From the NCBI GenBank assembly GCA_964627055.1, contig CAZVGV010000011.1:1-25308 (forward strand): a stretch of DNA of 25,308 nt, given 5' to 3'. The first letter of the stretch is position 1. Every line of letters begins with the position of its first letter. A program made the position numbers and the translations under genes. Source of the DNA: JBBTQS01 sp964627055. GTDB lineage: Bacteria; Patescibacteriota; Patescibacteriia; Magasanikbacterales; JBBTQS01. The notes beneath the pieces were generated by a model. That model ran no database searches, was not told the origin of the DNA, and saw nothing but the letters and a program-made list of their open reading frames with translations. Positions 1 to 6,781 of this stretch are shown here, one piece after another.

Positions 1-1107
1 GACCGCATGGAGGACGGGCTTGCCTTCAGGATAGCTGAACTGTACATCTTTGAACTCGAGCACGGCAGCGTTTGTCGATGTCTCCTGTGCCGCAGGGATC
101 GTCACAAGGTCACTCTCCATATCAATCATTGCTGCAATGCGATCCCATGCTGCCATTGCGACCTGGAAGTTAGTCCAAAGCGCAGCAAGATGGCGCAACG
201 GGTCATAAAACCGAATAACATACCCGATGAAGCTAATGAGCAGACCAACTGTCAGCGAGCCACCCATCATCAAGACAACGCCATACCCCAGCACAGCAAG
301 CTGCGCGAAGTTGCTCGCTGCAGCATAAATTGGTGTGAACGTATTGTTTGCAATGCCTGCATGAATGGCGCTCGCATAATTTTCACGATTCACTGCGTCG
401 AATCGTTCACGGAAGTAATCACGTCGATTGAAGGCAATGATCACCTTAAAGTGCTCAAGACTTTCTTGCACTTCAGCGCTCATACTCCCCACACTCTTGA
501 GCGTTGTGGCATTCTTGCGCTTGATCCATGGCGAAAGTGCACGTGTGATCACGAAGAGTACTCCTGCCGGTGCGAGTGCTGCGAGTGCAAGTTGTGGATG
601 CAGTGTCACAAGAAAGACAGCTGCCCCTGCCATAATGAACACTGAACCAATAAACTGCATCAGTGACTGGGAGAAGAACTGATTGAGCTTATCGGTGTCA
701 TTATTAATTCGCGAAATGAGATCCCCCGCCTTGTTCTGACTGAAAAAGGCAACAGGTAAAGTCTGCAGCTTGGTGAATACTGTGTTACGCAAGCGGAACA
801 ACAGCCGTTGCGCGACACCACCCATCACGCGGGTCTGTACATACGCAGCAAATAGTGCCACAAGAAATAGCAAAGTCAACACAACACTGTACCGGAGAAC
901 TCCGTTGAAATCTCGTGCTGCAATCGACGTATCAATAGCACGACCAAGAATCCACGGTCCCATGAGTGTTGTTGCGGCATTCACAATAATTGCCACAAAT
1001 GTTGCCGCCATCTTCCACACCTCTGTTGTCAAAAATGGCCAGAGCTTCCGCATCGCTGCAAACGATTGCGTTGGTGCGTTCTGTGTTGACTGGAGATTAT
1101 ACTTCAT
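1..1107 (-). CDS. ABC exporter subunit (permease plus start of ATPase domain), 3' end cut by window edge
   Basis: Translating the minus strand from the ATG at 1107 gives 369 codons with no stop, running off the left edge. The protein begins MKYNLQSTQN and carries six-helix exporter-type membrane segments (for example around GPWILGRAID and VVLTLLFLVALFAAY). The coupling-helix region follows (AFFSQNKAGDLISRINNDTD). The first strand of a nucleotide-binding domain, VLEFKDVQFSYPEGKPVL, ends the visible part. Walker A and later motifs lie outside the window. The ATG overlaps the 3' end of the neighbouring ABC gene by 11 bases, so the two are probably translationally coupled and form one heterodimeric exporter. 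It acts in the inner membrane; the substrate (drug, lipid or peptide) cannot be told. This half should carry the canonical catalytic site, because the partner is degenerate. Confidence 0.93.
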   Translation of the reverse strand, partial: MKYNLQSTQNAPTQSFAAMRKLWPFLTTEVWKMAATFVAIIVNAATTLMGPWILGRAIDTSIAARDFNGVLRYSVVLTLLFLVALFAAYVQTRVMGGVAQRLLFRLRNTVFTKLQTLPVAFFSQNKAGDLISRINNDTDKLNQFFSQSLMQFIGSVFIMAGAAVFLVTLHPQLALAALAPAGVLFVITRALSPWIKRKNATTLKSVGSMSAEVQESLEHFKVIIAFNRRDYFRERFDAVNRENYASAIHAGIANNTFTPIYAAASNFAQLAVLGYGVVLMMGGSLTVGLLISFIGYVIRFYDPLRHLAALWTNFQVAMAAWDRIAAMIDMESDLVTIPAAQETSTNAAVLEFKDVQFSYPEGKPVLHAV

Positions 1108-2827
1108 AGGTGTGTGTACTTCGTTGTGCTTCATACAGCTGCACATATTCTGGACATGTTGCCAGGAGTTGTTCATGTGTTCCAGCTGCCAATAATTCAC
1201 CCTCCATGAGCACCAAGATCTGGTCGTACTTCTCTACTGACGCAATCTTCTGTGTCACGGAAATGATTGTCATCCCTGGATACTGTGATTCTACATTGTG
1301 CAGAATTGCTGCTTCGGTACGCGCGTCCACGCGAGCAGTAAAGTCATCCAAAAAAAGCACCTTCGGTTCCAAAGCCAATGCACGAGCGAGCATGAGACGC
1401 TGCTTCTGTCCGCCAGAAAGTGTAGTGCCACGTTCAGAAATAATCGTATCAAGACCATCGGGCAATTCATCTATGACGCCGCGCAATTCTGCCGCGTCCA
1501 CCGCCTTTGCCAATGCCGCATCGGTAACAGTAGTACTAAAAGCGATGTTCTCACGCACAGACATATTGAACACACTGCTATCCTGGAATACGAATCCAAT
1601 GCGCGCATGGAGATATTCAGGATCATACGCCACCAAGGGTTGTCCATCATAGGTACACGTACCAGTTGTAGGGTCTACAAGCCCAATCAAGGTGTACAAA
1701 AGTTGCGATTTTCCTGCAGCTGTTGGTCCCACAATCGCCGTCTTGGTTCCGGGCTGAACTGTGAATGAAACTGATCCAAAGATGGTCTTGTCTCCCACGG
1801 TACGCGTAAGGTTCTCGACGACAATCTCGCCACGAAACTCTGTTGGACTGACCAAGCCACGTGGTGCCGGTTCTTCACTTGCAAGAACTGCTGCGACACG
1901 CGTATAGGAAGCAGTGGCTTGTGCCATGATGCTGCTCACGAATCCAATCACGAAAATCGGATAAATCAGCAACGCAAGGTAACTATTGAACGCCGCAAAA
2001 TCACCAAAGGACATTCCGTTGTTGATCACGAAGTATCCGCCGAGCACCAAAATCACCACTGTCGCCATGTTCGCGATACATGTCACCACAGGAATCATCC
2101 ACGCGAACATCCCCAAGATCCGATACCCGAGGTCTCGTGCACGAGTATTAACTTCAACGAACTTGGTTTCCTCTCGTCGCATGGTGTTGAGGACACGGAT
2201 AATTGCCGCACCAAGAATACTCTCATTAATAACCTTATTGAGCGCATCGATGATCTCACGCGATGTAAGGAAGAGACTGCGCACTCTCTTGAACACAGCA
2301 AAAAATGTACCTGCGATCATCGGCAATAATGCAAGCACTGCGATTGCCAGACGCCATTCAATACTCAAGAGCAGCGCACTTGCACCAATGATTACCACGA
2401 CAGATGAAATCAACGATACGATAGCCTGCGAGACGAACAACTTAATTGAATCGATATCACCTGTGAGGTTCGTCAGTAATGACGACGGTTCCGCTGCCTG
2501 AACACCGGCATAGCTTTTACGTGAAATTTTTGCTGAAAGCTCCGTACGGAGATCACGCGCCACGCGCTCAGAGGTATATGTCTGCAGCACACTCTGCACA
2601 AAGGTGAACAAAAATATCACAACTGCAAGAATCGAAAACTTGAGTACAAGCGAACTCATTACAAGCGTATTGTTCGTATACGCGTCGATTCCTTGCGCAA
2701 TCAACAAGGGCAACGCAAGACTGAGTACATTACCTACAATTGCAGCAATGACTAATCCAACCACCAGTCGTCGATACGGACGAAGGAGGTTCCAGATTGA
2801 TGGTGAAGTTGTGATGGGTTGTGCCAT
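1097..2827 (-). CDS. ABC exporter subunit with degenerate ATP site, fused permease-ATPase
   Basis: A 576-residue half-transporter. An exporter-type membrane domain (about 1-310) precedes a nucleotide-binding domain (about 333-570). Walker A is GPTAAGKS (367-374), the Q-loop FQD (414-416), the signature LSGGQ (470-474) and Walker B VLFLDD (490-495). The catalytic Glu after Walker B is Asp, and the switch His is Gln (SVTQK, Q526). That double substitution is known from the degenerate-site subunit of heterodimeric exporters such as TM287/288 and BmrCD, so this protein should pair with the downstream gene, which it overlaps by 11 bases. The ATG at 2827 gives a normal family length; I see no clear Shine-Dalgarno. 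Substrate unknown. Confidence 0.95.
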   Translation of the reverse strand: MAQPITTSPSIWNLLRPYRRLVVGLVIAAIVGNVLSLALPLLIAQGIDAYTNNTLVMSSLVLKFSILAVVIFLFTFVQSVLQTYTSERVARDLRTELSAKISRKSYAGVQAAEPSSLLTNLTGDIDSIKLFVSQAIVSLISSVVVIIGASALLLSIEWRLAIAVLALLPMIAGTFFAVFKRVRSLFLTSREIIDALNKVINESILGAAIIRVLNTMRREETKFVEVNTRARDLGYRILGMFAWMIPVVTCIANMATVVILVLGGYFVINNGMSFGDFAAFNSYLALLIYPIFVIGFVSSIMAQATASYTRVAAVLASEEPAPRGLVSPTEFRGEIVVENLTRTVGDKTIFGSVSFTVQPGTKTAIVGPTAAGKSQLLYTLIGLVDPTTGTCTYDGQPLVAYDPEYLHARIGFVFQDSSVFNMSVRENIAFSTTVTDAALAKAVDAAELRGVIDELPDGLDTIISERGTTLSGGQKQRLMLARALALEPKVLFLDDFTARVDARTEAAILHNVESQYPGMTIISVTQKIASVEKYDQILVLMEGELLAAGTHEQLLATCPEYVQLYEAQRSTHTYEV

Positions 2828-2835
2828 AGAGTACC

Positions 2836-2867
2836 AAAAGAGAAACCCCTTTATTCTAAGGGTTTCT
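2836..2867 (-). terminator. Rho-independent terminator between the CPDGS protein and the ABC operon
   Basis: The arms AGAAACCC and GGGTTTCT (2841-2848 and 2860-2867) form a hairpin that can extend with one bulged C. On the minus strand it is followed by CTTTT. It would end transcripts of the 2903-3127 gene. It lies only 9-14 bases before the ABC start, so it could also act as a partial terminator within the ABC leader. Confidence 0.6.
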
Positions 2868-2902
2868 ACGAATTTTGTCCATGAACAAATGTCTTCTAGA
2901 TT

Positions 2903-3127
2903 TTATGGCGTCTTTGCTGCTGGGCAAGGAGCAAACTCACACGCGGGACCTGAGCGCCCCACATAGGAACCATCTGGGCACATTTTTGCATCCATGGTAC
3001 ATGCAACCCAGTCATCCCCTGGTGTCTGATCGACAGGCACTACATGAATGCGCGGTACCGGCCATGCGACGTAGACACCAGCAGCAATAAGTATGATAAG
3101 GAGAACTCCAGCGAGAACTTTGTGCAT
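2903..3127 (-). CDS. Small exported or membrane-anchored protein with CPDGS cysteine motif
   Basis: 74 residues. An N-terminal hydrophobic segment (about 4-22, VLAGVLLIILIAAGVYVAW) acts as signal anchor or signal peptide. A short extracytoplasmic part follows with Cys in ACTMDAKMCPDGSYVGRSGP and CEFAPCP. From memory this CPDGS...GR.GP.CEF..C pattern recurs in many short Patescibacteria proteins and is of unknown function. The four cysteines could form two disulfides or bind a metal; that is inference. The ATG at 3127 lies 8 bases after a TATACT box, suggesting its own leaderless transcript. Confidence 0.75.
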   Translation of the reverse strand: MHKVLAGVLLIILIAAGVYVAWPVPRIHVVPVDQTPGDDWVACTMDAKMCPDGSYVGRSGPACEFAPCPAAKTP

Positions 3128-3135
3128 AGAGTACT

Positions 3136-3144
3136 AGTATAGCA
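3136..3144 (-). promoter_or_regulatory. Extended -10 promoter element, leaderless type, for the CPDGS protein
   Basis: The minus strand reads TGCTATACT, then 8 bases, then the ATG at 3127. Transcription would start about 2 bases before the ATG. The same arrangement recurs before 3678, 7419 and 23461. No good -35 box is visible. Confidence 0.55.
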
Positions 3145-3147
3145 CGT

Positions 3148-3411
3148 TCATTTTTGCTTCGTGAATCCAGAACCCAGAATGAGTTGTTCTTTTGCGGCGC
3201 GAGAGAGTTGCTTGATCGCGTACTCACGTTTGCACGCAGCGGAACGCGAGCGTGCACGCGCAGACCAAACTACCGTGACTGGCGTTCGTGCACGTGTATA
3301 CTTCGCACCAGCGCCCGCATTATGCTGCGCAGCTCGTGCAGCAACGTCAACAGCAACTCCGGTATAGAGTGTGTCGTCAGCGCAGCGAACCATGTATACG
3401 TGCCACGCCAT
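3148..3411 (-). CDS. GIY-YIG nuclease superfamily protein (YhbQ-like)
   Basis: 87 residues, the size of single-domain GIY-YIG proteins of the UPF0213/YhbQ type. The first strand is HVYMVRCADDTLYTGVA, matching the GIY...YIG core as VYM...YTG. It is followed by the helix VAARAAQHNAG with the conserved Arg and His, then KYTRARTPV, and the expected Glu in CKREYAIKQLSR. The family cleaves or processes DNA; the cellular role of these small stand-alone members is poorly defined. The next gene ends 4 bases downstream of a compact cluster, so co-transcription with 3415-3678 is likely. Confidence 0.9.
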   Translation of the reverse strand: MAWHVYMVRCADDTLYTGVAVDVAARAAQHNAGAGAKYTRARTPVTVVWSARARSRSAACKREYAIKQLSRAAKEQLILGSGFTKQK

Positions 3412-3414
3412 GAT

Positions 3415-3678
3415 CTATGTACCTTTCGATTCATTCCCCCACTGCCAGCGCGGTGACTCGCCCTTGCGGTAGCAGATGCGAATGAGGGTGACGGTCAACA
3501 CCAGTGACGGCAACACGAATGTTGCAAAGATCTCGCGCGGTGGTGACGTCTTGTCGATTGTCGCGGCAAATACTAGCACCAGTACGAGATACCCAACGAG
3601 CACAGCCCAACCTTGCCACGTAGCCGGAGTCCAGCCCCAGCCGTAGCGCTTTCGTTTGAACCACATGTCAGTTTTCAT
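3415..3678 (-). CDS. Small membrane protein of unknown function
   Basis: 87 residues from the ATG at 3678 (MKTDMWFKRKRYGWGWTPAT). I prefer this start to an upstream one at 3702 because a TATACT box ends 8 bases before it. After a basic, aromatic N-terminus there are two hydrophobic segments (about WAVLVGYLVLVLVFAATI and IFATFVLPSLVLTVTLI), then a basic C-terminal tail. The WFKRKRYGWGW opening looks familiar from short conserved membrane proteins, but I cannot assign a function. Its stop is 3 bases before the GIY-YIG start. Confidence 0.75.
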   Translation of the reverse strand: MKTDMWFKRKRYGWGWTPATWQGWAVLVGYLVLVLVFAATIDKTSPPREIFATFVLPSLVLTVTLIRICYRKGESPRWQWGNESKGT

Positions 3679-3686
3679 ATGTATGT

Positions 3687-3695
3687 AGTATAGCA
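3687..3695 (-). promoter_or_regulatory. Extended -10 promoter element, leaderless type
   Basis: The minus strand reads TGCTATACT, 8 bases before the ATG at 3678, in the gap after the AstE-like gene. The hexamer and flanks are the same as at 3136-3144. Confidence 0.55.
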
Positions 3696-3698
3696 GAA

Positions 3699-4427
3699 TC
3701 ACAACATCATGGATTCAACATGAGTTGCAGCAAGTGCGTGATACTGCTGTGCATAGGCTCGCTCATGCAACAAGAATGGATACACCCCAATTTCCGGGAT
3801 CAATGCGAAGTCACGCGCATCTTCTGGTATTGGAGTAGTGATGTCGATACCACCTGTGATCGTGTAGATATTTCGTAGTGTTGGCGCAGTGATCCGCTGT
3901 TCAATCAATCCATCCATCACCCGCAGCACCGCATCATATGCCGATTCCGTCCTTGCATACGATTCATTGAACTCAAGGGAGACACCAGCGTCAACGTTGC
4001 CGATCAACGAATGCTGCGCCAGTACCGGCGCAATAAGTGCAACCTCTGTAGAATCTGTATGCCCTACCATTGTTCGAACAGCATCCGTGAGCCGAGCAAC
4101 AATTGGTGTCATACGGATTGCAGCGGTTGTGGTATGTATATCAATCACAAACGGCGTCTGCTGCACCACAGGAAGTAACTGATACGCCATCCGCTCTTCA
4201 AGTGATCCTGACCTATTACCCGGGTACGACCGATTGAGATCCGACTCAATGTACCGAACATTTTGTTCAATTGCTTCTTCATTCGCAAGCACAAGATTCA
4301 CACGTGATCGACGTTGCGCATCCTGTAGCAGTCGTTCAAAAACGGAAAGACCAAACCGTTCATCACCATGTTGGCTACATACAACCGTACATACTGGCTG
4401 TGTATTCGTTGCAAGCATCAAACGCAT
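3699..4427 (-). CDS. Succinylglutamate desuccinylase/aspartoacylase family zinc hydrolase
   Basis: 242 residues from the ATG at 4427, against 320-350 for AstE. Metal-site motifs of the M14-like AstE/ASPA family are visible. QHGDE (19-23) provides the first His and Glu, DLNR followed by SYPG (63-69) is the family signature, and DIHTT (96-100) provides the third ligand. VSLEF (near 150) is the probable catalytic-Glu strand. Such enzymes hydrolyse N-acyl amino acids or related amides; the substrate here cannot be told. The ATG at 4418 (MLATNTQPV) is an alternative start, 6 bases after a TATATG box. The longer frame to 4562 runs through the upstream terminator and is unlikely. Confidence 0.85.
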   Translation of the reverse strand: MRLMLATNTQPVCTVVCSQHGDERFGLSVFERLLQDAQRRSRVNLVLANEEAIEQNVRYIESDLNRSYPGNRSGSLEERMAYQLLPVVQQTPFVIDIHTTTAAIRMTPIVARLTDAVRTMVGHTDSTEVALIAPVLAQHSLIGNVDAGVSLEFNESYARTESAYDAVLRVMDGLIEQRITAPTLRNIYTITGGIDITTPIPEDARDFALIPEIGVYPFLLHERAYAQQYHALAATHVESMML

Positions 4428-4440
4428 ATATACATTTGAG

Positions 4441-4491
4441 TAAGAATAAGAGTGGTGGAGTGGGAGCACGTTGCTGCGCGACCACTCCACC
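4441..4491 (-). terminator. Terminator after the GNAT-like gene
   Basis: A perfect 10-bp inverted repeat, GGTGGAGTGG (4454-4463) and CCACTCCACC (4482-4491), has an 18-base loop. The minus-strand tail is ACTCTTATTCTTA. It lies between the stop of the GNAT-like gene (4496) and the AstE-like start (4427). Confidence 0.65.
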
Positions 4492-4495
4492 CTGG

Positions 4496-5089
4496 TTACG
4501 GAAGTCGCCCGATGCACACGACCGCGTCTCCACGCTCGTACATGCATTGCGCCGACCACCACGCCTGCGTCATCGAATCACGATGCCGCGGTTGCACACC
4601 GTAGAGCGGCGAGCCGTAGTACCCGACCGAGAGCGGGAACCCGGTGCAGCCGATCGCCTCCGAGATCTTCCGACCCTGCGCCGAGAGCCTAGGATCCTTG
4701 AACGATTGAGGCGTGGGCAGCCACACCCCATTGCAGATGCGATAACCTGCAGCCCACATGATCGGCGACGCCGTGCGCAGCGCGAGGTACTGATCCGTCG
4801 ACTTGCACGTGGTCTGCACTACCTGCTCGCAGACGTGCTGCCCGCGGAACTCAGGCATCAGCATGATGCCCACGATGTAGAGTGTGTTGTCGAAGTATCG
4901 CTGCACGATCGCGAACCCGACAGGTACACAATCTTCCTTCACCGTCCAGAGTTCGCCGGCGTTGAGGTGATTGCACACATCCTGTGCGAGCGCAGGAGTC
5001 ACCGGGACCGAGAACCCAGCAGCCGTGAGCTGAGTTGCGATCGGGAGATCAAGAGTGACAGAAGGAACGATCGAGACATCACGTGACAT
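4496..5089 (-). CDS. GNAT-like N-acetyltransferase, under a putative attenuator
   Basis: 197 residues. The centre resembles the GNAT core: strand VPVGFAIVQRYF, strand LYIVGIMLMPEFRG and the acyl-CoA-binding turn PEFRGQHVCEQVV (about 79-91). The C-terminal third (WAAGYRICNGVWLPTPQ...) is not recognised. The start at 5089 has a good Shine-Dalgarno, CGGAG, unlike most neighbours. Codons are more GC-rich and C-ending (CTC, GTC, TAC) than in surrounding genes, as in the pfkB-like and YdcF-like genes. The 5' leader holds a Trp-rich leader peptide, alternative hairpins and a terminator, implying control by charged tRNA or ribosome stalling. Acceptor substrate unknown. The Trp-like signal hints at amino-acid metabolism, but nothing in the protein confirms it. 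Confidence 0.7.
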   Translation of the reverse strand: MSRDVSIVPSVTLDLPIATQLTAAGFSVPVTPALAQDVCNHLNAGELWTVKEDCVPVGFAIVQRYFDNTLYIVGIMLMPEFRGQHVCEQVVQTTCKSTDQYLALRTASPIMWAAGYRICNGVWLPTPQSFKDPRLSAQGRKISEAIGCTGFPLSVGYYGSPLYGVQPRHRDSMTQAWWSAQCMYERGDAVVCIGRLP

Positions 5090-5100
5090 GGATTACTCCG

Positions 5101-5129
5101 TAACAAAACATCCGCCGAATTGGCGGATG
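5101..5129 (-). terminator. Intrinsic terminator inside the leader of the GNAT-like gene (attenuator)
   Basis: The minus strand reads CATCCGCC (5129-5122), loop AATTC, GGCGGATG (5116-5109), then TTTTGTTA. It is a strong 8-bp GC-rich hairpin with a U-rich tail. It stands only 11 bases before the GNAT ATG, with the Shine-Dalgarno CGGAG directly after the tail. A constitutive terminator here would silence the gene, so it must be read through or conditional. Confidence 0.75.
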
Positions 5130-5188
5130 CGCTGTCGTCCATCTCACTCTTGAGATCGCCAACCACACTTCCGCCAATTCAGCGGAAG
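5109..5188 (-). promoter_or_regulatory. Alternative hairpins (pause, antiterminator, terminator) in the GNAT leader
   Basis: Transcribed order. Hairpin A is CTTCCGC (5188-5182) with GCGGAAG (5174-5168). Hairpin B is ATCTCA (5156-5151) with TGAGAT (5146-5141). Terminator hairpin C is 5129-5109. The segment GAATTGGCGGA (5180-5170), including the 3' arm of A, is exactly complementary over 11 bp to TCCGCCAATTC (5127-5117), the 5' arm and loop of C. So A plus C excludes A2:C1, the layout of a classical attenuator. The tandem Trp codons of the leader peptide end at 5189, directly before the first arm of A. Confidence 0.6.
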
Positions 5189-5230
5189 CCACCACGCACC
5201 CATCGTTCGTGCACATGGTTTTGTGATCAT
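5144..5230 (-). CDS. Trp-rich leader peptide of the putative attenuator
   Basis: A 28-codon open reading frame in the GNAT leader, too short for usual ORF calls. It starts MITKPCARTM, has Trp at codons 13, 14, 19 and 24, and ends with TGA at 5146-5144 inside hairpin B. The tandem Trp codons (5194-5189) abut the first arm of hairpin A. A ribosome stalled there would cover that arm and free its partner to form the antiterminator. The ATG lies 8 bases after the -10 box, so the peptide would be translated from a near leaderless mRNA; ATG codon 10 (5203) is an alternative. Some Trp codons arise from the TGG-rich hairpin arms, so chance cannot be excluded. Confidence 0.5.
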   Translation of the reverse strand: MITKPCARTMGAWWLPLNWRKCGWRSQE

Positions 5231-5238
5231 ATATTTCC

Positions 5239-5267
5239 ACCGTACTGCGCATCCGTGCTCATGTCAA
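5239..5267 (-). promoter_or_regulatory. Promoter of the GNAT-like gene and its leader
   Basis: The minus strand has TTGACA (5267-5262), a 17-base spacer, then TACGGT (5244-5239). The start site would be near 5232, giving a leader of about 140 bases before the GNAT ATG. The -35 is perfect; the -10 fits only TAnnnT. Confidence 0.5.
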
Positions 5268-5285
5268 ATCCCCGTGAATAGTCCG

Positions 5286-5314
5286 TTGACGCTGGAGTAC
5301 ACACATGGTACAAC
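5286..5314 (+). promoter_or_regulatory. Promoter of the pfkB-like gene
   Basis: TTGACG (5286-5291), a 17-base spacer, then TACAAC (5309-5314) preceded by TGG as an extended -10. Predicted start is near 5321, giving a leader of about 42 bases. TCCT (5333-5336) in the leader can pair with AGGA (5351-5354) of the Shine-Dalgarno. Confidence 0.6.
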
Positions 5315-5362
5315 AGCTCGCGTCCGGGATGGTCCTGGATTCGAACCAAAAGGAGCGAGACG

Positions 5363-6307
5363 ATGTCAATGCAAAGCGGAAAGCTGCTCATCGTGGGTTC
5401 GGTTGCCTACGATGAGGTCGCTGTTCCTGGTTACGAAACAAGAACCGACCTGCTTGGCGGTGCTGCAACCGCAGCCTCCATCGCCGCCAGCCCCCTGCAC
5501 CAAGGTACACGTCTGCTGGGAGTCGTCGGAGCAGACTTCAAGCAGGAGCACACCGATCTGCTCAAGCAGCATGCGATCGATCTCGCTGGCTTGTCCCGCA
5601 TCGAGGGAGGCGACACCTTCCGATGGGGTGCGCGCTACGAGACTGATCTCAACCACCGCACGACGCTCTACACGCACCTCAACGTCTTCGACGACTGGAG
5701 CCCTGTTCTCCCTGAAGGCTGGGAGCAGACACCTTTCGTCTTCCTCGCCAACATCCACCCCAAACTCCAGCACCACGTCCTTGACTCGATGCGCGGTACG
5801 CCATTCGTCGCGATGGACACCATGAACCTGTGGATTGCCACGGAGAGGCCGAGTCTGGAACGACTGCTCAAACGAGTGAATGCGGTGATCATTAGTGATC
5901 AGGAGGCACTGATGCTCACCAACACGCGTCCGATCCTGCAAATGGGACGTGCTGTGCAGAGTCTGGGCCCCAAGACGGTGGTCATCAAGCGTGGTGAATA
6001 CGGAGCAATGCTCTTCCACCACGACGAGTACTTCTACATCCCCGCCCACCCGCTCGAGTTCGTGATCGATCCAACAGGTGCAGGTGATTCCTTCGCTGGC
6101 GGATTCATGGGAATGCTCGCCCGGCACCAGGACGTATCCATGGACACGATGCGTCGAGCCATGGTTGCGGGTAGTGTCATGGCTTCGTTCTGCGTGCAAG
6201 GGTTCGGTGTGCACGGCATGGCACACAAGACACTTGACCACCTCCAGGAGCGATACCGTATGGCGCTAGAGCTCACACGGTGTCCGGAGTTCAACCCGCT
6301 CATGTGA
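5363..6307 (+). CDS. PfkB/ribokinase family sugar or nucleoside kinase
   Basis: 314 residues, normal for the family. The N-terminal strand is LLIVGSVAYDEVAVP, followed by the substrate/ATP glycine motif LGGAAT (31-36). The C-terminal PfkB signature DPTGAGDSFAGG (236-247) includes the catalytic Asp242. The MDTMNLWI motif (151-158) is typical of a ribokinase-like subgroup whose substrate is not settled. It phosphorylates a sugar or nucleoside hydroxyl with ATP in the cytoplasm. The start is fixed by a strong AGGAG 7 bases upstream. It is monocistronic, with its own promoter and terminator. Codon use is more GC-rich than in the flanking genes, like the divergent GNAT-like gene. Confidence 0.92.
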   Translation: MSMQSGKLLIVGSVAYDEVAVPGYETRTDLLGGAATAASIAASPLHQGTRLLGVVGADFKQEHTDLLKQHAIDLAGLSRIEGGDTFRWGARYETDLNHRTTLYTHLNVFDDWSPVLPEGWEQTPFVFLANIHPKLQHHVLDSMRGTPFVAMDTMNLWIATERPSLERLLKRVNAVIISDQEALMLTNTRPILQMGRAVQSLGPKTVVIKRGEYGAMLFHHDEYFYIPAHPLEFVIDPTGAGDSFAGGFMGMLARHQDVSMDTMRRAMVAGSVMASFCVQGFGVHGMAHKTLDHLQERYRMALELTRCPEFNPLM

Positions 6308-6330
6308 ACTTCACACTCCGCAACAAACCA

Positions 6331-6366
6331 AGAGACGCTAGGCAACCGCCCAGCGTCTCTTCGTTA
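6331..6366. terminator. Bidirectional terminator between convergent pfkB-like and doxX-like genes
   Basis: AGAGACGCT (6331-6339) pairs perfectly with AGCGTCTCT (6352-6360), with an inner GGC/GCC extension. The plus-strand tail is TCGTTAT; the minus-strand tail is TGGTTTGTTG. It serves both converging genes. Confidence 0.8.
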
Positions 6367-6386
6367 TGTATACTCGTTACCTCGTA

Positions 6387-6767
6387 CTACTTCGTGAAGA
6401 TCGCGCGGTACTTGTCCCAGTATGCGTAGCCGAGGAATGCCGTGAACGCACACACGATCGCACCTGTGATCACGAACATTGGCGCGATGAACGCATTGAA
6501 TACCACGATGCCCACGGCGATTGGCGCGATGAAGAGCAGCGCAAGTGCTGGCAAAAAACCAACCACGAGCATCAGGCCAGCCACGATCTCTGTCACCTTG
6601 ATCATCTGGAAGAGACCAACCGCTTGCAAGTTCTTGGTTGCAGTAATCATTTCCTGAGGTACACCCTGCATCTCCTGCGATGCAGCCATGAACCCTGAGA
6701 CGCCACTGAAGAGCATGAAGAGGCCAAAGAGCACACGGACAACGAGCACTACTTTGCGATTACGCAT
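6387..6767 (-). CDS. DoxX-like four-helix membrane protein
   Basis: 126 residues from the ATG at 6767. A GTG at 6773 is an alternative, lying 7 bases after a TTTAAT box. It has four hydrophobic helices: VVLVVRVLFGLFMLFSGVSG, KVTEIVAGLMLVVGFLPALA, LFIAPIAVGIVVFNAFIAP and FVITGAIVCAFTAFLGYAY. The first helix with RVLFGLFMLFSG matches the DoxX/DoxD superfamily. Members are inner-membrane proteins, some linked to thiol or redox stress. The gene starts 14 bases after the GFA-like stop and may be co-transcribed with it. Confidence 0.75.
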   Translation of the reverse strand: MRNRKVVLVVRVLFGLFMLFSGVSGFMAASQEMQGVPQEMITATKNLQAVGLFQMIKVTEIVAGLMLVVGFLPALALLFIAPIAVGIVVFNAFIAPMFVITGAIVCAFTAFLGYAYWDKYRAIFTK

Positions 6768-6781
6768 AGCCACAAAAAAAA

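Noticed and set aside
7..645. Plus-strand frame opposite the ABC subunit
   Set aside because: Cys/His-rich nonsense translation; the minus strand encodes a clear ABC exporter.
4271..5086. Long plus-strand frame antisense to the GNAT-like and AstE-like genes
   Set aside because: Arg- and His-rich translation without motifs; it crosses a terminator and both opposing genes have recognised motifs or signals.
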